A stretch of 64,000 nucleotides of DNA from JACPYM01 sp963699175 (lineage in GTDB: Bacteria; Acidobacteriota; Blastocatellia; RBC074), in assembly GCA_963699175.1 (NCBI GenBank), contig OY969418.1:1116001-1180000 (forward strand). The letters are read 5' to 3'. A program made the position numbers and the translations under genes. Below the pieces are notes generated by a model, which saw nothing but the letters and a program-made list of their open reading frames with translations, made no database searches and was not told the DNA's origin. Of the stretch, positions 8,797-15,634 are shown piece by piece; position 1 is the stretch's first letter; every line of letters begins with the position of its first letter.

Positions 8797-9216
8797 CTAC
8801 CGCTTGCCGCTGCCGAGTTTGCCACCCAGCCAGGCGCCGGGCAGCGCCAACGCGATGAGCGCGATGGGATACCAATGCGGCCCGAAGGCAGGCCCGCTGT
8901 TCCACGTCGCGACTGCGCCTGCAATGCCCAAGACAAAACCTATGATGCCAAGCAACAGGGCGTGCCACATTGGCCGATCAGGTGCGAGCCGCGCTGCGAT
9001 GTAGCTACCCGCGACGCCGTAGACAGTGCGATAGGCCGTCGCCAGCAACAATGGCGCGTCGCCTACAGGTTGCCCCCAAGACGGGAAGACGCCGGTGGCG
9101 TGCATGACGGCGTCGGTGACCAGGGAAAGAATGACAACTGCGAGAAAGCCAGCGAACACAGCGCCGATGCTCCGAAGCATGCGGCGCGGACGGTTTGTTT
9201 CAACCATGTTTTCCAT
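8797..9216 (-). CDS. Small integral membrane protein of unknown function
   Basis: 139 aa with a GGAGG ribosome-binding site 5 nt before the ATG. Four hydrophobic helices are visible: about residues 15-35 (IGAVFAGFLAVVILSLVTDA), 55-75, 82-105 (ALLLGIIGFVLGIAGAVATW) and 115-132. A short basic N-terminus (RPRRMLR) suggests a cytoplasmic start. I do not recognise a named family with certainty. It is transcribed in the same direction as, but separately from, the GNAT and sigma genes, with the MITE-like element in between. Confidence 0.75.
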   Translation of the reverse strand: MENMVETNRPRRMLRSIGAVFAGFLAVVILSLVTDAVMHATGVFPSWGQPVGDAPLLLATAYRTVYGVAGSYIAARLAPDRPMWHALLLGIIGFVLGIAGAVATWNSGPAFGPHWYPIALIALALPGAWLGGKLGSGKR

Positions 9217-9259
9217 TTTTCCTCCAAGCTGCTGCCACCAACAACTATGGCAGGTTTGA

Positions 9260-9988
9260 TTACACAGCCTTCTTCAGGTTCAAATAATGATCCCGTTGTT
9301 TCTTATCAAGGTGTTCAATTGCGTAGCGCAAGAAAGTACGCGGCATTGTAGCCGCATGTTTGTCTAAAAAACTCAACAGCCTTGGACGATCTTTTTTGCC
9401 AGCTTCGCGCAACCACCCGCCAGCAGCCTTATGGATTAAGTCGTGCTTGTCGTTCAGCAACATCTCGGCGATCTTAAAAGTGTCAGCCACCTCGCCGTGT
9501 TTAACAAAATAGTAGGTGCTGACAATGGCAGTGCGGCGTTCCCAGACGTTTTTTGAGCGCGCCAGTTTGTACAAGATAGCGCGCGGTTTATCGAACAAGT
9601 AGCCGCCAACGACATACGGGGCGCTACGATCAACTAAATCCCAATTGTTGATTCTATCGTGGCGCTTCAAATAAAGATCGAACAGCTCTTTTCTGCGCGC
9701 CTCAGATGTCTTTTTGCTGCGCGCTTGCCAATCCATAATGCTGACTGCGCCAACTCGTACTTCGTGGATCGGGCTTTCGAGCAATTGCTCGATCTCGCCG
9801 GGTGTCATTTCAATAAACTCTTTGGCCAACGCGAAGATCTGCCCCATCCGTACACCCATAAATTCATCACCCTCGCCATATTGGCCTTCGCCGGTTTTGA
9901 AGTAACGTTGAATCTTCTAGAGTTCGTCTGGCGAACGGTAAGTTTTCAGCTTCTCAACAAACTCTGTTGCGGTCAGGCCTGCTGGCAT
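9260..9988 (-). pseudogene. AlkD-like DNA alkylation repair protein gene interrupted by an amber codon
   Basis: The protein is an ALK/HEAT-repeat DNA glycosylase of the AlkD family, which removes N3- and N7-alkylated purines: WQARSKKT, RINNWDLVDRSAPYVVGGY, and WERRTAIVSTYYF, which carries the conserved Trp-Glu-Arg-Arg. Full-length homologues begin about 43 residues before the first usable ATG of the open part (9859). Those residues are present upstream in the same frame from an ATG at 9988, with GAAAGGA upstream, reading MPAGLTATEFVEKL. Codon 24 is TAG (9917-9919) where a Glu codon (GAG) is expected. The open part is therefore 9260-9859 (199 aa). Either this is a fresh nonsense mutation, or translation restarts at 9859. 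The gene follows the GNAT gene at 10009 by 20 bp. Confidence 0.85.
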
Positions 9989-10008
9989 ATCAATGATCCT
10001 TTCCCAAG

Positions 10009-10476
10009 TTACGCCTTGAGCGACAAGTGGTAGACATAAAACTCTGAATCGCGGCTCCATCCTTCACGCTCATACAACGCTTGAGCATGCTGGTTGGTGA
10101 TGGCAGTGGAGAGCGTCAGTCTTAAGGCGCCCGCTGCGCGTCCATAGTCGGCTGCCGCTCGGAGTAACCGAGCGGCAACTCCCTGGCGGCGGGCTGAAGG
10201 AGCAACAAATAGATCATTCAAAATGAAGATCTGTGCCAGAGAACCGGACGAAAAGCTCGGATACAACTGCGCAAATCCAACGGCAGCGCCCTTTCCGTCC
10301 CTCGCAAGGAAGATGGCTGATTGGTTGTACTTGAAACGCTCCCTCAGAAATGCCCGACAAGCTTCAGGCTGGCTAGGCTTGTCATAGAACTGCCGATAAG
10401 CATCGAACAACGGCACGATGTCTTCGATGTCGGCAAGCGTCGCTTGGTGAACTGTCACAGATTGTTCGTGATTCAT
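10009..10476 (-). CDS. GNAT-family N-acetyltransferase
   Basis: 155 aa, full length for a single-domain GNAT acetyltransferase. The N-terminal VHQATLADIEDIVPLFDAY, the strand AIFLARDGKGAAVGFAQLY, the acetyl-CoA loop region VAPSARRQGVAARLL (Q/R-x-x-G-x-G/A type) and the closing NQHAQALYEREGW are all present. Substrate unknown. It sits 20 bp before the AlkD-like gene on the same strand, so they probably share a transcript. It is unrelated in sequence detail to the RimJ-like GNAT at 7983. Confidence 0.9.
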   Translation of the reverse strand: MNHEQSVTVHQATLADIEDIVPLFDAYRQFYDKPSQPEACRAFLRERFKYNQSAIFLARDGKGAAVGFAQLYPSFSSGSLAQIFILNDLFVAPSARRQGVAARLLRAAADYGRAAGALRLTLSTAITNQHAQALYEREGWSRDSEFYVYHLSLKA

Positions 10477-10491
10477 TGCAATATTTGGTGT

Positions 10492-10563
10492 AGTACCAGG
10501 GGCGGTAGCGACCGGGTGTTTGCGGAGTTACATAGGCACCCGGTCGCTACCACTCCCGGTACT
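10492..10563. repeat. Short palindromic element (72 bp)
   Basis: Arms read inward from 10492 and 10563 share AGTACC and the block GGTAGCGACCGGGTG with a few mismatches between, around a central stretch of about 20 bp. It lies immediately upstream of the GNAT gene at 10476. No clear target duplication is visible. Confidence 0.7.
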
Positions 10564-10634
10564 GCATTGTCGCGTCATCTACTGACTATCTCATGTTACG
10601 CGGCGGCAGATGAAGCTTAGAGCTTGACAGCCTC

Positions 10635-10834
10635 TTCGTCCCGCTAGGGACGGTTGATATTAGCCCGGCGATTCATCGCCGGGTGGGGGAGCGCATAACC
10701 ATTGCGTCCTGTAGGGACGCTTGAATCTTCCGTCAGCAGTAACTTCAAGCGTCCCGCCGGGACGCGAATGCATTGGCTGACTTTCCCGGCAATAAATTGC
10801 CGGGCTAATTTCAAACCGTCCCTCACGGGACGAA
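10635..10834. repeat. About 200-bp nested palindromic element in a gene-free stretch
   Basis: The two ends (from 10635 and ending at 10834) are inverted copies over about 45 bp, each beginning TCGTCCCG, then AGGGACGGTT and TTAGCCCGGC, followed by a small internal hairpin of the CCCGGC/GCCGGG type. The middle has another inverted pair (AAGCGTCCC around 10740-10765). With the 72-bp palindrome at 10492 it occupies most of the 406-bp gap 10477-10882; nothing else is seen there. The organisation matches the elements at 44892 and 63578, but the sequence differs. Confidence 0.75.
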
Positions 10835-10882
10835 AACAAAGACAAACTCAAGGCTCGTTTTCCAATCGCGTAACATCAGTGA

Positions 10883-11356
10883 CTATTTCTGCTCGGCCGC
10901 CTGCTCCAAAGTCTTGATGTCAATCTTCCTCATTTGAAGCATTGCCTGCATGACTCTTTGGGCTTTCCCGGCATCTTTGTCTCCCAACAGCTTGGGCAAA
11001 GCCGCGGGAACAATCTGCCACGACAAGCCATATTTGTCTTTCAGCCAACCGCACATGCTCTCCTCTCCACCTTCAGTGAGCTTCTCCCAAAACTCATCTA
11101 CTTCCTGCTGTGTCTCGCAGTTCACGACGAAAGAGATGGCTTCGGTGAATTTGAAACGCGGGCCGCCGTTTAACACTACGAATTCTTGTCCCTCGAGCTG
11201 GAAATTTGCGGTCAAGACAGTCCCAGCCGGGCCTGGCCCTCCTTCAGGATAGCGCGTAATGCTACCTATCTTTGAATTCTTGAAAATCGAACAATAAAAA
11301 TTCATCGCCTCTTCGGCATTGTTATCGAACCACAAGAATGGGGTAATTTTTTGCAT
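10883..11356 (-). CDS. PhnB-like VOC-family protein (DUF1338/3-demethylubiquinone-type fold)
   Basis: 157 aa. It begins MQKITPFLWFDNNAEEAMN, the usual opening of PhnB-like VOC proteins, and continues with YCSIFKNSKIGSITRYPEG, FVVLNGGPRFKFTEAISF and CGWLKDKYGLSWQIVP, followed by QRVMQAMLQMRKIDI. Function in this family is undefined, and some members are called 3-demethylubiquinone-9 methyltransferase by transfer only. It is repeatedly found with DGPF proteins and ECF42 sigma factors, both present here, so it is probably part of that regulon (inference). AAAGGA lies upstream of the ATG. Confidence 0.88.
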   Translation of the reverse strand: MQKITPFLWFDNNAEEAMNFYCSIFKNSKIGSITRYPEGGPGPAGTVLTANFQLEGQEFVVLNGGPRFKFTEAISFVVNCETQQEVDEFWEKLTEGGEESMCGWLKDKYGLSWQIVPAALPKLLGDKDAGKAQRVMQAMLQMRKIDIKTLEQAAEQK

Positions 11357-11405
11357 AGGATTTTCCTTTCAATGTTTGTTTCTGTGAGCTGAAAAACGCG
11401 CACTG

Positions 11406-11834
11406 TTACTGCTTCTCGGCAATCTGCGCGCGCAGGCGTTCCTCCTGCTCCCTGAGTTCTGGCGTGAATTCGTCGCCGAACTCTTCCATCTCGAACACCT
11501 GACGAATTTCGACCTCGCCCTCATCTTCGTCATCCGGGTTGGGAATGCGCTTGGCCCATTCAATCGCCTCGTCCAATGACTTCACCTGCCAGATCCAGAA
11601 GCCACAGATCAACTCCTTCGCTTCGGTGAAAGGCCCGTCGGTTACCGTGAGCTTGCCTTTAGAGAACTTGACCTTTGCCCCCTTCGAGCTTGGATGTAAG
11701 CCCTCGCCCGCCAGCATCACGCCCGCCTTCACCAACTCTTCGTTATACTTCCCCATTTCGGCCAGCATCTTTTCGCTCGGCATTGCGCCCGCCTCTGTTT
11801 TATCGTTCGCTTTGATTAAAACAACTACTCGCAT
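11406..11834 (-). CDS. YCII-related DGPF-domain protein
   Basis: 142 aa with AAGGAG 7 nt before the ATG. The name-giving motif is present as TVTDGPFTEAKELICGFW, with the N-terminal strand MRVVVLIKA and EGLHPSSKG typical of the family. The C-terminus is unusually acidic (NPDDEDEGEVEIRQVFEMEEF). DGPF proteins are ferredoxin-like-fold proteins of unknown biochemistry, found next to ECF42 sigma factors, and probably part of the signal or output of that pathway. The likely partner is the sigma factor at 6696-7976. The PhnB-like gene follows 49 bp downstream. Confidence 0.9.
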   Translation of the reverse strand: MRVVVLIKANDKTEAGAMPSEKMLAEMGKYNEELVKAGVMLAGEGLHPSSKGAKVKFSKGKLTVTDGPFTEAKELICGFWIWQVKSLDEAIEWAKRIPNPDDEDEGEVEIRQVFEMEEFGDEFTPELREQEERLRAQIAEKQ

Positions 11835-11993
11835 CGTAAATTCTCCTTCTGGTTATTAAGTTTAAGAGCAGAACTCCCGGACGGAATTGACCGGCAAATC
11901 CCTCGCTCTATCTGTACGTCGAACGAGGAAGCGGGAATTCGACAAGTCGAACATTTTTTTCAGCGTTTTTGACTTCAATTTATTGAGATCAGC

Positions 11994-12791
11994 TTAGGCG
12001 CACCTGCCCCAAGTTTGAAAAATCCGCGGCAGGCTCATCACAAATTCTGAATCTGCTGCCGCGTCATTCAATCTGGCAATCACCTGCTCGACTTCAGCTT
12101 GAGTCGCCAGCCCCTCCGCAACAACCGAATCTGCTATCCTCGCCATCGTGATCGAGGCGATAAGTTTGCCATCACCTTCCAGGTGTGTCGGCTGCACCAC
12201 GTTGACTTGAACGCCTTCGGCTCCCGCCTTGCGCAGCATTCCCGGCAGCTTGGGGCCGATGTTCGGTTCGGCTCCTCTGCGCAGGACTACCTGCTGATAT
12301 AACTCCGTGTATCGCTGATAAGCCTCACTATACGGGTAGCAAAAACTTCCGGTAAAATCTATGTCCTCAATCACCAACAACCCTTGCAATCTGCAAGCTC
12401 TCACCATCGCGTCAAGACACTTCTCCGGCTCGCTCAAATGCGTGAGCACAAAGCGTGCATAAACCAGATCATAAGCTTCTGCTTCCTGGCAGATTAAGGC
12501 ATCTGCCTGACGAAATTCGACGTTGTTCAGATGTTCGTCTGCTGCATCTTCCCGCGCCAGCGCGAGAATTGCGCCATCTGAGTCAATGCCAACAACCTTC
12601 CCTTCAGTGCCGACCAATTCAGCCAGCAGGCCTGTGACAAAGCCGCCGCCGCAACCCACATCCAGGCAATTCATGCCTTCGCGGACGCCCGCTGTTTCTA
12701 GCAATTGAGTAGTGGTCGGCTGTAGCACCTGAGAGATGAGCTTTAGACGCTCCTTGCCTTCTCTACCTCCGCTGATAACGTAGCGGCTCAT
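11994..12791 (-). CDS. Class I SAM-dependent methyltransferase
   Basis: 265 aa with GGAGG 7 nt before the ATG. Motif I is LDVGCGGGFVTG (about residues 43-54) and the acidic ribose-binding residue follows in VVGIDSDGAI. The post-motif region VEFRQADAL and motif IV-like YDLVYARFVLTHL are intact. The C-terminal half is the substrate cap and gives no specificity. UbiE- and arsenite-type methyltransferases share this arrangement, but no Cys triad is visible. It is transcribed alone: the upstream neighbour on the same strand, the DUF1593 gene, ends about 60 bp before its start. Confidence 0.9.
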   Translation of the reverse strand: MSRYVISGGREGKERLKLISQVLQPTTTQLLETAGVREGMNCLDVGCGGGFVTGLLAELVGTEGKVVGIDSDGAILALAREDAADEHLNNVEFRQADALICQEAEAYDLVYARFVLTHLSEPEKCLDAMVRACRLQGLLVIEDIDFTGSFCYPYSEAYQRYTELYQQVVLRRGAEPNIGPKLPGMLRKAGAEGVQVNVVQPTHLEGDGKLIASITMARIADSVVAEGLATQAEVEQVIARLNDAAADSEFVMSLPRIFQTWGRCA

Positions 12792-12850
12792 GCCGGAACC
12801 TCCTCCACAGTAGATGTTTGGTCATACTCGTGTTTGGCTTTGTGACATGG

Positions 12851-14374
12851 TTATTGCGCGCTGTTTCGAGTGGCGCTGACATTGAGAATTATGCGCCGGT
12901 ACGAAGTCAGCGTTGGCAAACCATTGTCGGTAACTGCAAGAATGATGTGCGCGACTCCGTTCGGACACGGCCTGTTCGCAGGCACCCAGTTCGGACGGCA
13001 AGCCGCCGTAGCCGTTACGCTGGCCTTGGCTGTGTCAGCTTGCGAGATTGTGACTGCCGCCAAATTCTGGCCCGGCACAAAGCCTGCCTCGGCATAATGG
13101 AACCATTGATAACTGAGCTTGTGGCCGTCAGGGTCACGACTGGAACTGGCGTCGAGCGTCACTGGTTTGCCAACTTCAGCTTCAAGCGTGATCGGAGCCT
13201 TGCCTTCCTTACCATTCACGCTGACCTCGGGGTTATGGTTTGCCTGAGCATAAGCTTTAATCGTCCAATCCATGCGCGCGGCAAATTCGTGCTGAAAGGC
13301 TGTGCGCCAACGCCAGATCGTCGCCTGATCCGACACGTAGAGTTTGCCATCAACGCCTATGACGCTGTCTTGCGAAGTGACTCGCCGAAACATATCGCCG
13401 CCCTGCGTCCAGATTGAGTGTGTCTCGCCGTACGGTTGCCGCCAAACATAGCGCCCGCCCCAACCACCCCAACTCGGATTACGATAGCTGTTGAGGCCAT
13501 TGTTCGTCAGGCCGAGAAACGAAGACGTGTCGCCTTCCATAATAAAAGCGAACTTCGGATAGAGCTTGCCCAGCGGCCCTTTGGCGCGAATGTTTGTTTC
13601 CAACCATTCGTTGGTGACAGTGCTGCCATCAGCGCCCGCGCAATTGCGGTAATACTCGTCCCCGCTGATGCCTGTCCATGTTGCATAAAGATAGTCGCCG
13701 CTATCAGGGCTACTCGGTTTGACGATGTAATGCAGCGTTGGGAATTCACGGCGAATCCACGGGCCCGCATCGTCCTGATCTGAAATCGAACTGACCCTGA
13801 GCTTAGCCACGAACTTTTCGACTTCGGCAGGCGAACGATTTGCGCGCACATACAACAGCGCCTGTGCCAGCGTGTTCGCGCCACCCCAAACAGTGATCCA
13901 CAGCGGGCGCGCATCAGCTTTGTCAGCCGCGCGGATAATCGCTTCAGCGCCGGGCGACATTTTGTCTGTGCCAACCGCCGCCATACCGTATGCGAGTTGG
14001 CCGGACGTGACTATTGCATCCAGTTTGGCAGCCTCCGGCCAATCGGCTGCGTGCTTGAGCAGGCTCGACCGCACCTCGCCATAAGCAGCAATCAGCTTGC
14101 GCATGGTTTCGGGTTGGACTTTGTTTTTCTGCCACGTTGAAGTAGTAGCGATCAAAGCTTCCAGATCGAGTTCGTTGGAATAGAGCAACAGGCGGACGAA
14201 TGACATCTGATCGTCGGGTTCGTTACCCATATCGCTCAACACCGCGACGCGCGGTTTTCCGGCAAAGTCATCTACGTAACCAGGCTGCAAAGACTGCGCG
14301 GTTGCGCTTTCAGCGCCGGCGAACCATAGACTGATGGTTATCGCAAAAATCAGCAGGCGCATGTTGGTATGCAT
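12851..14374 (-). CDS. Secreted nucleoside-hydrolase-like protein (DUF1593)
   Basis: 507 aa with a signal peptide at residues 1-26 (hydrophobic RLLIFAITISLWFAGAESA, probable cut after ATA). The N-terminal domain has RVAVLSDMGNEPDDQMSF, similar to the Asp cluster that binds calcium in nucleoside hydrolases, and WGGANTLAQAL. The C-terminal region (about 390-500) is an immunoglobulin-like domain with DASSSRDPDGHKLSYQWF. Homologues (Sde182-like) occur beside glycoside-degrading enzymes, so a role in extracytoplasmic sugar or glycoside hydrolysis is likely (inference). Four Cys are present, two of them close together (CRPNWVPANRPC). The start is supported by GAGGGAAG upstream. Confidence 0.88.
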   Translation of the reverse strand: MHTNMRLLIFAITISLWFAGAESATAQSLQPGYVDDFAGKPRVAVLSDMGNEPDDQMSFVRLLLYSNELDLEALIATTSTWQKNKVQPETMRKLIAAYGEVRSSLLKHAADWPEAAKLDAIVTSGQLAYGMAAVGTDKMSPGAEAIIRAADKADARPLWITVWGGANTLAQALLYVRANRSPAEVEKFVAKLRVSSISDQDDAGPWIRREFPTLHYIVKPSSPDSGDYLYATWTGISGDEYYRNCAGADGSTVTNEWLETNIRAKGPLGKLYPKFAFIMEGDTSSFLGLTNNGLNSYRNPSWGGWGGRYVWRQPYGETHSIWTQGGDMFRRVTSQDSVIGVDGKLYVSDQATIWRWRTAFQHEFAARMDWTIKAYAQANHNPEVSVNGKEGKAPITLEAEVGKPVTLDASSSRDPDGHKLSYQWFHYAEAGFVPGQNLAAVTISQADTAKASVTATAACRPNWVPANRPCPNGVAHIILAVTDNGLPTLTSYRRIILNVSATRNSAQ

Positions 14375-14434
14375 TCGACTTCCCTCAGTGTTGCAATAAC
14401 AGTGAAAATGCGCAGAACGAACCTGAGGCGGCGC

Positions 14435-14704
14435 TCAGGTGGAAAACCTTTGAGCAGCGCGTGCTCGCGCTTTGGCGGCCTCTTCCTCTCGGTTCCTCGG
14501 TGGCGCGCTCGTTTCAAGAGAGTGCAGGAATTTCCGGGAAACAGCGGCGATCTCGTCAACAGCGGCCAGGAATACAGCTTCGTTGGCTTTCGATGGCTTG
14601 TTGAAGCCACTCAACTTTCTCACGAATTGTAGCGAGGCTGCGCGTATCTCGTCGTCCGTCACAGGCGGCTCGAAGTTGAAGAGCGTTTTGATATTTCTAC
14701 ACAT
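14435..14704 (-). CDS. DUF2277-family protein
   Basis: 89 aa, the standard length. It starts MCRNIKTLFNFEPP, the hallmark of DUF2277, followed by TDDEIRAASLQFVRKLSGF and a C-terminal Arg/Glu-rich tail. Function is unknown. The N-terminal Cys-Arg-Asn motif is conserved in the family. AAGG lies just before the ATG. It is a stand-alone gene: the DUF1593 gene starts about 60 bp downstream on the same strand and is probably separate. Confidence 0.88.
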   Translation of the reverse strand: MCRNIKTLFNFEPPVTDDEIRAASLQFVRKLSGFNKPSKANEAVFLAAVDEIAAVSRKFLHSLETSAPPRNREEEAAKARARAAQRFST

Positions 14705-14838
14705 AAGCCTTATCTCGATTTTTCAGGGTCTTCCAAGCGGAACGTGATTACGCTCGCAAACAAGTGACTAACGGCTAACTTCACTGTGCAGCATAGTTGG
14801 GCATTTTTAGGTAGGTTGGATGCCTCGTCAGTATCTTC

Positions 14839-15525
14839 TTAAGGTTCTGTGATAGGCTCAACTTTCTCACCCCGAAACTCTTTACGGAGTCGGGAAATAC
14901 TTGAAGCCAAATCCTTGACTGCATCGTCAAAAGATCGAGCAATTCTGCCATTAACCTTAGCTACCGTGTCGTCGGATAACTGCAAGCCTAGTGTTTTAAG
15001 AGATACATCTGCGAATTTGTCAAAAAACTCGAGGCGTGCAGCCGCATCTGTTGGAAGGCTGTCTGGACGCCAAATACCTTTGTACGCATGAACAGATAGC
15101 CAACCAATGTACTTCGAATTTTCCGAGCTGATTTCTGGCGACCTAGGATACTTTCCTGAGAAGTCGGGAAGAGTAATTTCTTTGACCCAAGCAAGTGATT
15201 TCATGACGAAGCTCGTAAATAGATGCTCTGAAATAATCAGGGTATCAATATCGCTCTTCGTAGAATATTCCTCATTGATGGAAGGTCCTTTTAGGCTTCT
15301 ACCAGCCATCGCACTACCAACAATGAAAATATTTGATGGCTCTATCTTGAATGCATCAGCAATGGTCTTTCTGAACAGCGCAAATTTGAGTGGTTCATCT
15401 CGAAACACATATGGGACATGTGCAAGAAGGAGTTTGTGGGCAATTGCCTCTGGAGAAAACTCTTCAACCAATTTTCTCCATTCGTCTGCAGTTGGATAAG
15501 GCGTTGCTAAGAGACTACTCGGCAT
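14839..15525 (-). CDS. Nucleotidyltransferase-fold protein, unclassified
   Basis: 228 aa from the ATG at 15525, which has AGAGG about 9 nt upstream; the frame runs on into uvrA but without a start signal. IFIVGSAMAGRSL followed by STKSDIDTLIIS is the GS-x(n)-D-x-D signature of the nucleotidyltransferase fold, the two Asp binding metal. The rest (HAYKGIWRPDSLPTDA, a helical C-terminus) is not a family I can name. The gene is visibly richer in A and T than its neighbours, which may mean recent acquisition. It lies downstream of uvrA on the same strand. It is not demonstrably a CD-NTase or a MNT-type antitoxin, as no effector or HEPN partner is adjacent. Confidence 0.7.
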   Translation of the reverse strand: MPSSLLATPYPTADEWRKLVEEFSPEAIAHKLLLAHVPYVFRDEPLKFALFRKTIADAFKIEPSNIFIVGSAMAGRSLKGPSINEEYSTKSDIDTLIISEHLFTSFVMKSLAWVKEITLPDFSGKYPRSPEISSENSKYIGWLSVHAYKGIWRPDSLPTDAAARLEFFDKFADVSLKTLGLQLSDDTVAKVNGRIARSFDDAVKDLASSISRLRKEFRGEKVEPITEP

Positions 15526-15634
15526 GATTTTTTCCTCTCTAGCCGTTTTCAGTTGCGTGTAATGAAAAGTGATCTTAGCGCGGAGTAAACACCAATCCCA
15601 AGAGGAGCCTGACAAAACTTGGAAGACGCCTTCC

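Noticed and set aside
11880..11960. Possible small palindrome upstream of the DGPF gene
   Set aside because: The pairing (around ACGTCGAACG and TCGACAAGTCGAAC) is short and interrupted, below what I would report.
14839..15525. CBASS-type cyclic-oligonucleotide synthase
   Set aside because: Only the general nucleotidyltransferase signature is visible, and no Cap effector, ubiquitin-like or HORMA gene is adjacent.
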